Source: Treponema sp.
Lineage (GTDB): Bacteria; Spirochaetota; Spirochaetia; Treponematales; Treponemataceae
Direction of reading: 5' to 3'
Assembly (NCBI GenBank): GCA_024699235.1
Contig: JAILPY010000144.1
Span: 1-39,181 of the forward strand
Length of the DNA: 39,181 nucleotides
Shown: positions 8,417 through 14,755 of the stretch, piece by piece
Layout: every line of letters begins with the position of its first letter
How positions within the stretch are numbered: position 1 is the first letter of the stretch
Program-made: the position numbers and the translations under genes
The notes under the pieces: generated by a model
What the model was told of the DNA's origin: nothing
The model's input: the letters and a program-made list of their open reading frames with translations, nothing else
Database searches by the model: none

Positions 8417-8455
8417 ACTTTGTGTAAGTTTATTATTATTTTTCTTACACAAAGT
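8417..8455 (-). terminator. Probable terminator after the DHH phosphoesterase gene
   Basis: Bases 8417-8428 (actttgtgtaag) and 8444-8455 (cttacacaaagt) are a perfect 12-bp inverted repeat with a 15-base AT-rich loop. It begins 18 bases after the minus-strand stop at 8473. The 3' side is followed by only a weak T-run (ATTTT). Confidence 0.55.
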
Positions 8456-8472
8456 GAAGGTTATGAATAGTT

Positions 8473-9456
8473 TTATGATATTATCCTTGAAAATTCTTTT
8501 ACAATTGAAGGAATAAGTGTTTCAACCTTTCCGTCTGTACTTGCCCCTGAAGCATTTTTATGGCCCCCTCCGCCAAATTTAGAGGCTACAATGCTTACGT
8601 CAACTCTATCCTTTGATCTAAAACCGATTGTACAGCTGTGATCAGTTTCCTGGCGCACAAAAACAACGGCTTCAACGCCTTCTACGCAGAGCATCATTGT
8701 ATACAGGGCATCGCTGTCTCTTCCTTCCTGTCCATATTTTCTTGTATCATCCTGAGTCTCATAAGTAATTACAAGCTTACCGTTTAAGTACCTTTCTGCA
8801 CGGGTAAGCATAATGCCAAGAAGCTTCCTTGTATTCCATCCTTTGCCGCCGGTCATATCCTGATATATTTCTCTTGGACTTGTACCTGCTTCTACAAGAC
8901 GGGCTACAGAGTTGAAGACTTCTTTATCAGATTCATTTAAAAATCTGAAGAATCCTGTGTCCGTAGCCGTTCCAAAGAATAATGTCTTTGCTTCTTCTTC
9001 ATTTGGCTTTCCCACAAGATGTTCAAAGATTTGCTGAACTATGCATGCTGCTGCAGGGGAAGTGGAATCTATTATCGAATTTTTACTTTCAGCAGCAGTT
9101 TTGTGATGGTCTATTATAAATGTATCAAAAGTCTTAAGGTCTCCGTCAATTTCTCCAAGCCTGGAAATCTCTGAGCAGTCTACAATAATGAGTCCGCAGC
9201 GCTTCTGTTCTTCCAAAGTCATGAATCCGATTTCCTGCTTAAAGCTTGAAGCATATTTTTTTATTTCTGTTCGCTTGAATGGACCTGCATTAAGAAGCTG
9301 GTAGGGTTTGCTCATGTGAGAAAGAATGTAGGAAACTCCTAAGCTGCTTGAAATGCAGTCTCCGTCAGGTTCCTTGTGCCCTGCAATAATAAATGAATCG
9401 TGATCGGTAATAAAATTTTTAAATGAATTAATTTGACTTTCAGAGATAATTTTCAT
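8473..9456 (-). CDS. nrnA: DHH/DHHA1 phosphoesterase, NrnA-like (nanoRNase/pAp phosphatase family)
   Basis: The family degrades very short RNAs and often 3'-phosphoadenosine 5'-phosphate; some members act on cyclic dinucleotide products. Metal-binding motifs are clear: HKEPDGD (27-33), VDCSE (92-96) and the name-giving DHH (116-118) in the DHH domain. The DHHA1 domain ends with FGGGGHKNASG (294-304). The length of 327 residues is typical. The ATG at 9456 is chosen because AAAGGA precedes it. The frame is open 15 codons further upstream, but that part is translated from the terminator of the neighbouring gene and starts with a meaningless run of Phe. The pathway choice (RNA decay or nucleotide clearance) is inferred from the family. 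Confidence 0.9.
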   Translation of the reverse strand: MKIISESQINSFKNFITDHDSFIIAGHKEPDGDCISSSLGVSYILSHMSKPYQLLNAGPFKRTEIKKYASSFKQEIGFMTLEEQKRCGLIIVDCSEISRLGEIDGDLKTFDTFIIDHHKTAAESKNSIIDSTSPAAACIVQQIFEHLVGKPNEEEAKTLFFGTATDTGFFRFLNESDKEVFNSVARLVEAGTSPREIYQDMTGGKGWNTRKLLGIMLTRAERYLNGKLVITYETQDDTRKYGQEGRDSDALYTMMLCVEGVEAVVFVRQETDHSCTIGFRSKDRVDVSIVASKFGGGGHKNASGASTDGKVETLIPSIVKEFSRIIS

Positions 9457-9487
9457 GGAAAAAATCCTTTTAAAATGTATTTTGAAG

Positions 9488-9527
9488 AAAAAAAAAGGCA
9501 CGGAATGTAAAATTCCTGCCTTTTTTT
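9488..9527 (-). terminator. Rho-independent terminator (works on both strands)
   Basis: The stem is ggca-c-ggaat (9497-9506) paired with attcc-tgcc (9512-9520) with one bulge and a 5-base loop. A-run and T-run flank it on both sides. On the minus strand it follows the stop of the exported protein by 18 bases and has a strong T-run. The DHH gene starts only about 30 bases later, so it may depend partly on read-through. Confidence 0.85.
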
Positions 9528-9545
9528 AGTAAGGAAATCTATTAA

Positions 9546-9971
9546 TTAGAACTCAATAGAAAGAGTTTCTATATTTGCATCTACCTGAGTTCCATTTGGA
9601 GCAACTGCCCATACGGAATCCCTTCGATCCATTGGAACGTTAAGGATTACTTTATAGAAGTCTCCATCTTTGTAGAAAACTGACATGTATGCACCTACAT
9701 TCTTTACTTTTTCATGGAAAACAAGCTTTCTGTCAACATTGCCTGTTGCCCATTTCTTTGGGATTGCAATCTGACCGATTTCTGTTGTCTGCTTCTGATA
9801 AAGTACTATATAAGAGTCCAGCTGATCATAAACCTTGTATACCTGTACATTACGATAAGTTAGGTTTGAAACGTTATCGCCTTTGTCCCAGATAGGTTTT
9901 GCTGCTTCCTGTGCGAGTGCTGGCATAACAACACTTGCAGCCATGATTAAAGCTAATAATAGTTTTTTCAT
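9546..9971 (-). CDS. Small exported protein of unknown function
   Basis: The 141 residues begin with a clear Sec signal peptide (MKKLLLALIMAASVVMPALA, cleavage after ALA-Q). The mature part of about 120 residues is predicted by eye to be mostly beta strands (YRNVQVYKVYDQLDSYIVLY, MSVFYKDGDFYKVILNVP). No lipobox Cys, no membrane segment and no enzyme motif are visible. It has its own AAGGAAGGA ribosome site and a strong terminator, so it is probably a single-gene unit. I do not recognise the family. A periplasmic role is inferred from the signal peptide. Confidence 0.8.
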   Translation of the reverse strand: MKKLLLALIMAASVVMPALAQEAAKPIWDKGDNVSNLTYRNVQVYKVYDQLDSYIVLYQKQTTEIGQIAIPKKWATGNVDRKLVFHEKVKNVGAYMSVFYKDGDFYKVILNVPMDRRDSVWAVAPNGTQVDANIETLSIEF

Positions 9972-9996
9972 AAGTCGATCCTTCCTTAGGTTTCCG

Positions 9997-10950
9997 TTAT
10001 TTTATAATGGCCAACATTATGGCTTTTATTGTATGCTTTCTGTTTTCAGCTTCGTCCCATACTTTGCTTGCACTGCTTTCAAAAACGTCTTCTGTTACTT
10101 CCTGCCCCTTTACTGCAGGAAGACAGTGTAAAAAGATGGTAGAATCCTTACCAGTAGCAGCCATCAAGTCCTTATTGACCTGAAACGGCTTGAGTAATTT
10201 CATTCGCTCGTCCTTGAGCGCTTCTTCACCCATGGAAACCCATACATCAGTATAAAGGCAATCTGCGTTTTTGACAACTGAAATTTGGTCAGAAATGGTA
10301 ATTTTCGCTCCTGAAACTTTTGCAAACGGAGTGCATATCCTTATTATTTCTTCATCTGGAGACAGTTCTTTTGGACAGAACATTGAAAAATTTATTCCAA
10401 ATTTTGAACAGATGAGCATGAGCGAACGTGCCATATTGTTTCGTCCGTCCCCGCAGAAGCATAATGTCAGGCCTTTTAAAGTGCCAAAATGTTCCTTTAG
10501 TGTCATTATGTCAGCAAGGACCTGCGTTGGGTGAAATTCATCTGTAAGGCCGTTTATTACAGGAACTCCAGAATACTTGGCAAGCTTTTCAACATGCTCC
10601 TGCTTGAATCCCCTGAATTCAATTGCGCTGAACATTCTTCCTAAGACTCTGGCTGTGTCTTCTACGCTTTCCTTTCCGCCAAGCTGTATGTCCTGCGTAG
10701 ACATGAATACAGGATGGCCGCCTTCTTCTCCGAATGCCGTTTCAAAAGAAGACCGCGTGCGCGTAGAGCGTTTTTCAAATATGAGGGCGATAGTCTTTCC
10801 CAAAAACCTCTGGTGGATTTCGCCGTTATGAGACTGTTTTTTTACAAGGATTGCCCAGTCAAGGATCTGATTTATTTCTTCAGGTGTCCAGTCTATCCAA
10901 TTTAAAAGGCTTCTGCCCTTAAATGGACTTTCAAATGCTTCTGTTTCCAT
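9997..10950 (-). CDS. argF: Ornithine carbamoyltransferase
   Basis: It transfers a carbamoyl group from carbamoyl phosphate to L-ornithine to give citrulline (arginine synthesis), or runs in reverse in arginine deiminase catabolism. All diagnostic motifs are present in 317 residues: STRTR (62-66) for carbamoyl phosphate, HPTQ (140-143), the ornithine-specific DVWVSMGEE (235-243) and HCLPA (275-279). The SMG motif separates it from aspartate carbamoyltransferase. No other arginine genes lie beside it, so the direction of use in this organism is unclear. The ATG lies 7 bases after a TATAAT element and has no ribosome site, suggesting a leaderless mRNA. Confidence 0.95.
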   Translation of the reverse strand: METEAFESPFKGRSLLNWIDWTPEEINQILDWAILVKKQSHNGEIHQRFLGKTIALIFEKRSTRTRSSFETAFGEEGGHPVFMSTQDIQLGGKESVEDTARVLGRMFSAIEFRGFKQEHVEKLAKYSGVPVINGLTDEFHPTQVLADIMTLKEHFGTLKGLTLCFCGDGRNNMARSLMLICSKFGINFSMFCPKELSPDEEIIRICTPFAKVSGAKITISDQISVVKNADCLYTDVWVSMGEEALKDERMKLLKPFQVNKDLMAATGKDSTIFLHCLPAVKGQEVTEDVFESSASKVWDEAENRKHTIKAIMLAIIK

Positions 10951-10957
10951 GTGCTAT

Positions 10958-10985
10958 ATTATAATGATATTAAGAATAGATTCAA
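10958..10985 (-). promoter_or_regulatory. argF promoter, probably giving a leaderless mRNA
   Basis: On the minus strand, TTGAAT (10980-10985) is followed after 16 bases by TATAAT (10958-10963), then 7 bases and the argF ATG. Transcription would be expected to start at or next to the ATG. No Shine-Dalgarno sequence is present. Confidence 0.7.
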
Positions 10986-11041
10986 GTGGACTGCCTTATA
11001 ATGGCTTTTTCCTTTTACGAAAGAGCCTTCATGTCTGTAGG

Positions 11042-11075
11042 AACAGGAGAGTGGATGTCGTCACACTCTCCTGTT
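11042..11075 (-). terminator. Hairpin terminator after the HU-like gene
   Basis: Bases 11042-11053 (aacaggagagtg) and 11064-11075 (cactctcctgtt) are a perfect 12-bp inverted repeat with a 10-base loop. It starts 7 bases after the minus-strand stop of the HU-like gene. The T-run is on the plus side; on the minus strand the tail is CCTACAG, so termination on that strand may not be of the classic kind. Confidence 0.6.
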
Positions 11076-11082
11076 TTAATCG

Positions 11083-11847
11083 TTATTCCTGTATCAGCAC
11101 AGGAATTTTACTTATTCCCGTAACAGGATTCTTTAGTTCTGTTCCATTCCTTTCTGAGGCGCGGACAGCTATGTAATAGCGGGTGTTTGCCGTAATATTC
11201 CGCGGAAGATGAAATTCCAGGGTCTTGTCAGTATTCCTTGTAATGAAACTGTCTGGAACTTTGATCCAGTCGTCTTCATTTTTAGAAGGATTGCCGTCAT
11301 CAAGCAAAGGAACGAAAAATATGCCTCCTAAATCTCCTGCAACTTTTAGCTTCTTTCCTAGAATCCTTGCACTGAAAGTTGCTTTTAATAAACCATTGTC
11401 AGTTTCCATTTTAGTCATAGGATTTTCTATTTGGCTTATTTGAGGAGATGAATCTGTTACGGCAGTTACAGTTGCTGTCATTCCCTTAAGTCTTTCCCTG
11501 AGTCTTTCATTTACAGAGAAGCGGGCTTCAAATCCTGTTACTGACTCTGATTCTGGAGTCAGTGACTGAACGCTGCTAATTGGTGCAATGTACAGCTTGC
11601 ATATTTCTAGAATGTCAACTGAAAAGCCCAGTTCTGCCTGTTCAAGAATCTCTTTTTTTAGAAGAGCCATGGCATGTCCAACCTGATATCTGTCAATTCC
11701 CTGATTGTGTGCAGAAACAAGGTCTAGGATCTGGTCTGTAGAAACAGTTCTTCTTGGCACATGTGCAATATAGGTATTTTCCTTAAAGCGACATGGGGTT
11801 AGCGTTACGGCGAAATTTGTTTCGCGCTTTGTGTCTATGTTTGTCAT
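11083..11847 (-). CDS. HU-like DNA-binding domain protein with DUF4469-type C-terminus
   Basis: The 254-residue protein has two parts. Residues about 10-115 follow the pattern of the divergent HU/IHF-like domains found in Bacteroidetes and treponemes: an N-terminal strand set (AVTLTPCRFKENTYIAHVP), RTVSTDQILDLVSAHNQGID, then the helix GHAMALLKKEILEQAELGFS. Residues about 140-254 resemble the beta-sandwich DUF4469 domain, with paired strands ending TRYYIAVRASERNGTELKNP. The combination suggests a nucleoid-associated or structural DNA-binding protein, but its biochemistry is not established. The ribosome site AAGGAG is clear and sits inside a small CCTTA/TAAGG repeat. It is divergent from the plus-strand operon at 12222. 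Confidence 0.75.
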   Translation of the reverse strand: MTNIDTKRETNFAVTLTPCRFKENTYIAHVPRRTVSTDQILDLVSAHNQGIDRYQVGHAMALLKKEILEQAELGFSVDILEICKLYIAPISSVQSLTPESESVTGFEARFSVNERLRERLKGMTATVTAVTDSSPQISQIENPMTKMETDNGLLKATFSARILGKKLKVAGDLGGIFFVPLLDDGNPSKNEDDWIKVPDSFITRNTDKTLEFHLPRNITANTRYYIAVRASERNGTELKNPVTGISKIPVLIQE

Positions 11848-12104
11848 AAATACTCCTTAGGCTAAGGGGTTTGTCCCTGCCTGGATATAAGCTAACATAT
11901 TTTATAGGCCCTAAAATGTAGATTATGCTTGATGGCACGTTTTTTTTCTGACAAATTTTTCTGCCATGTGTCTGGAGTCAGCCGCTGTTCTTTATTGGAA
12001 TTTAGGCTCAATTTGTTACTGGAAATGACATGCATTTCTTTATTAGAATTTAGGTATGATTCTTTTCTAGAAGTGGCTGATGATTCTAGCCATATAAAAA
12101 GGTA

Positions 12105-12134
12105 TTGGTATTTTATATTCTGTTGGTATATAAT
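12105..12134 (+). promoter_or_regulatory. Promoter of the six-gene operon
   Basis: TTGGTA (12105-12110), an 18-base spacer and a perfect TATAAT (12129-12134) form a sigma-70-type promoter. The expected start is near 12141, giving a leader of about 80 bases. Confidence 0.7.
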
Positions 12135-12150
12135 AGAATAAATATTATAT

Positions 12151-12184
12151 CAGTTTTAGATTCAAGAATCTGATTTTGAAACTG
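12151..12184 (+). promoter_or_regulatory. Leader hairpin upstream of the PurF-like gene
   Basis: Nested inverted repeats: outer cagttt (12151-12156) with aaactg (12179-12184), inner agattc (12159-12164) with gaatct (12167-12172). It lies in the expected 5' leader. The sequence does not match the purine riboswitch core that I know. It may be an attenuator-like element or an operator. Confidence 0.45.
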
Positions 12185-12221
12185 GCATTTATTTTATCCT
12201 TTTCTGCATTAGGAGAACTCT

Positions 12222-13655
12222 ATGGGCGGTATATTTGGCGTTGCCTCTAAAGGTGACTGTTCACTTGATTTATTCTTTGGCGTTGACTATCATTCTCATC
12301 TTGGTACGCGGCGTGGAGGCCTTGCAGTTTACCAGGAAGAAAATAAGTTTAAACGTGCAATCCACAATATACAGAATTCCCCGTTCCGTACAAAATTTGA
12401 AAATGACATTACAGAAATGAAAGGCCGGCTTGGAGTTGGCTGCATTTCAGATTATGAGCCTCAGCCTCTTTTGGCCCGTTCTCATTTAGGTCGCTTTGCC
12501 CTGACTACGGTTGGAATTGTTACTAATAAGGAAGAGATTGCAAAAGAGTTAATGGATAAAGGAATATCTTTCCTTGAGATGTCTGGCGGAGAAATTAATC
12601 AGACTGAGCTTATTCTTGCTATGATTAACAGCCAGCCTACTATTGTAAAGGGCATTCAGTATGTTCAGTCCCGCATAAAAGGATCAATTACAATGCTTGT
12701 TGCTACTCCTGACGGCATTTTTGGAGCTCGCGACAAAATGGGTCGCACCCCTTTGCAGATTGGCAAGAAAGTAAATGATGACGGTTCTGTACAGGCTTGT
12801 TGCTTGAGCTTTGAAAGTTTTGCCTATATGAATTTGGGCTACAAGCATGAGCATGAACTCGGTCCTTCAGAAATTGTATTTGTGACAGATTCTGGCTATG
12901 AAATTCTTCAGGAACCTCAGAAAGAAATGAAGATATGTACTTTCCTTTGGATTTACTACGGCTATCCTACTGCCTGTTATGAAGGAGTTAACGTTGAATC
13001 TATGAGGTATAACTGTGGAAAGTACCTTGCAAAGAGGGATAAGGTTGCAGATATCCATCCAGATTGCGCTGCAGGGGTTCCTGATTCAGGCACAGCACAT
13101 GCCGTCGGATATGCAAATGAAGCTGGAATTCCTTTTACTAGGCCTTTTATAAAATATACTCCTACATGGCCACGTTCCTTTATGCCTGTAAATCAAGAGC
13201 AGAGAAACCTTATTGCCCACATGAAGCTTATTCCTGTGCCGCAGCTTATAAAGGATAAGAGCATTCTTTTGATAGATGACTCGATTGTACGTGGCACTCA
13301 GTTGCGAGAAACTACGGATTTTCTGTATGAAAGCGGTGCAAAGGAAGTTCACGTCCGGCCTGCATGTCCTCCAATAATGTTTGGATGTAAGTATCTGAAT
13401 TTCAGCCGTTCTAAAAGCGAAATGGATTTAATTGCCCGCCGGGTAGTAAAGCAGTTTGAAGGTGATAATGTCAGTGAAGAGACTCTTGCCAAGTACTGTA
13501 ATCCAGATACTCCAGAATATGAAAAAATGCAGGAAGAAATACGCCGGCAGCTGCATTTTACGACTCTTCGCTTTCATAGGCTTGATGACATGCTTGATTC
13601 TACGGGGCTTGATCATTGCAAGCTATGTACGTACTGCTGGAACGGGAAGGAATAA
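12222..13655 (+). CDS. PurF-like phosphoribosyltransferase with a degenerate glutaminase domain
   Basis: The 477 residues align with glutamine PRPP amidotransferase, which normally makes phosphoribosylamine in the first step of purine synthesis. The phosphoribosyltransferase half looks intact: GVPDSG (285-290), the PRPP loop LLIDDSIVRGTQL (349-361), and Cys 239, 389, 466 and 469/472, placed like the iron-sulfur ligands of the Bacillus enzyme. The Ntn glutaminase half has lost its active site: the nucleophile Cys after Met is Gly (MGGIFGV), the HNGN stretch is TTVGI (95-99), the Arg of the GHxRYST loop is missing, and the SDTE Asp is Gln (NQTE). The flexible loop reads YTPTWPRSFMP. It may use free ammonia or another amine. 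I recall similar MGG-starting paralogues in Bacteroidetes. It heads a six-gene operon and has the site AGGAGAA. Confidence 0.85.
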   Translation: MGGIFGVASKGDCSLDLFFGVDYHSHLGTRRGGLAVYQEENKFKRAIHNIQNSPFRTKFENDITEMKGRLGVGCISDYEPQPLLARSHLGRFALTTVGIVTNKEEIAKELMDKGISFLEMSGGEINQTELILAMINSQPTIVKGIQYVQSRIKGSITMLVATPDGIFGARDKMGRTPLQIGKKVNDDGSVQACCLSFESFAYMNLGYKHEHELGPSEIVFVTDSGYEILQEPQKEMKICTFLWIYYGYPTACYEGVNVESMRYNCGKYLAKRDKVADIHPDCAAGVPDSGTAHAVGYANEAGIPFTRPFIKYTPTWPRSFMPVNQEQRNLIAHMKLIPVPQLIKDKSILLIDDSIVRGTQLRETTDFLYESGAKEVHVRPACPPIMFGCKYLNFSRSKSEMDLIARRVVKQFEGDNVSEETLAKYCNPDTPEYEKMQEEIRRQLHFTTLRFHRLDDMLDSTGLDHCKLCTYCWNGKE

Positions 13656-14734
13656 TGGCATTTTGTACAATACATAAGAATGCAATAGAACAGAATTATA
13701 GGCAAATGAGTATGCTGTGTAAGAAAAATAATGCACAGCTGAATGTAGTGTCTAAATTCTGTCTTAGCAATCCGCTTGTCATTTCGTTTCTTAATGGCAT
13801 AAAAGACTGTCCCTGTACTGTTATTTCAGACAGTAATATGGAAAATTTTGCACGCCTTGAAGAATCCCTTGCATCAAGGCTTACTAAATGTGTCATAAAG
13901 ACTCGGCTTTCTGACATAAAAAAAATTCCATCCATAAAAAAATCCTACAGGCCAGACAGGCTTTTTGTTTCTGATATGGCAATGCTTAATGCCATTGCTG
14001 AACTTCCAGGCGATATGAGGCCGGAAATTGTCCTTATAGCTGAAACTGGCGATCTTAAAGACGGTTTTTTGCTTAATGATATAATGTTGATTTCAGAAAT
14101 GTTGCCGATACTTAACATAATAGGGGTATCTGCTAATTTTTCATGCCTTTCTGGAATTTTACCAGATATTGATACTGTTTGCAAACTTTATGAAACAGCT
14201 GCCTTCATTCAGAAAAAGCGCAGCCTGGAAAAACCTTTTCTTTCTGTAGGAGGAACTGTTATTCATGGATTGGCCGGTACAGGTTCTTTAGATGGACTTG
14301 TGCAGGAAATAAGGAGCGGAGAAGGAATCTTTTTTGGTTATGATTCTTCCGGGGGAACTGATCTTGCTGGTTTTTCCAAAGAGACAATTTCTCTTGATGG
14401 AGAAGTTCTTGAAGTTGCTGAAAAAGATTTTGCAATTAGAGAGGGGCATCAGTCTGGATTTACGGCAACTGGTAATATTTCGGACAGTAATTTTGAAAAG
14501 GGATTGCGAAAAAGGGCGGTTCTTGATTTCGGCATCCTTGCAGCTTTGCAAAAGGATTTAATTCCTGCTGATAAAGGCGTTGTTCCTGTCGGACAGACTT
14601 TTGATTTTACTGTTGTTGATGTTACAGGTTCTGCAAGAACGTATGCAGCTGGCGAAACCGTTTCTTTTTATACAAATTATGCATCCGCATCGTTTGCTAT
14701 GATGAATAGGTATATTCCATGTAATCTGGAATAG
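13655..14734 (+). CDS. Fold-type III PLP enzyme, alanine/ornithine racemase family
   Basis: The 359 residues match the family that includes clostridial ornithine racemase. The PLP lysine is K34 in VVSKF. The phosphate and substrate region shows ETGDLKDG (130-137), GVSANFSCLSGILP (157-170), and IRSGEGIFFG (219-228), where the Arg would contact the PLP ring. The C-terminal part VGQTFDFTVVDV follows the family pattern ending in a buried Asp. Predicted role: interconversion of L and D forms of an amino acid; lysine or ornithine are plausible, but the substrate is not proven. The ATG overlaps the last base of the upstream TAA (TAATG) behind GGAAGGA, so translation is coupled. A start 13 codons earlier is rejected for lack of a ribosome site. 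Confidence 0.82.
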   Translation: MAFCTIHKNAIEQNYRQMSMLCKKNNAQLNVVSKFCLSNPLVISFLNGIKDCPCTVISDSNMENFARLEESLASRLTKCVIKTRLSDIKKIPSIKKSYRPDRLFVSDMAMLNAIAELPGDMRPEIVLIAETGDLKDGFLLNDIMLISEMLPILNIIGVSANFSCLSGILPDIDTVCKLYETAAFIQKKRSLEKPFLSVGGTVIHGLAGTGSLDGLVQEIRSGEGIFFGYDSSGGTDLAGFSKETISLDGEVLEVAEKDFAIREGHQSGFTATGNISDSNFEKGLRKRAVLDFGILAALQKDLIPADKGVVPVGQTFDFTVVDVTGSARTYAAGETVSFYTNYASASFAMMNRYIPCNLE

Positions 14735-14755
14735 AATATTATTTAATATAAGTGG

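Larger units (their letters stand above)
11848..12221. other. Divergent intergenic region with a direct repeat
   Basis: These 374 bases separate the HU-like gene from the PurF-like operon. A 19-base direct repeat with one mismatch (ttctttattggaatttagg at 11988-12006 and the same with ttag at 12036-12054) has a 48-base period. A 70-codon open frame at 11929-12141 covers it, but it has no ribosome site and an unlikely composition, so I do not call it a gene. The operon promoter and a leader hairpin occupy the right end. The promoter of the HU-like gene was not identified. Confidence 0.6.

Noticed and set aside
9457-9501. Longer start for the DHH phosphoesterase
   Set aside because: The added residues come from the T-run of the neighbouring terminator.
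11929-12141. 70-codon open frame with a repeated LLEFR motif
   Set aside because: No ribosome site, many Cys/Phe/Trp, and it overlaps the operon promoter. The repeat is better described at DNA level.
12222-13655. Simple annotation as the purine-pathway PurF
   Set aside because: The glutaminase active site is missing and no purine genes are adjacent.
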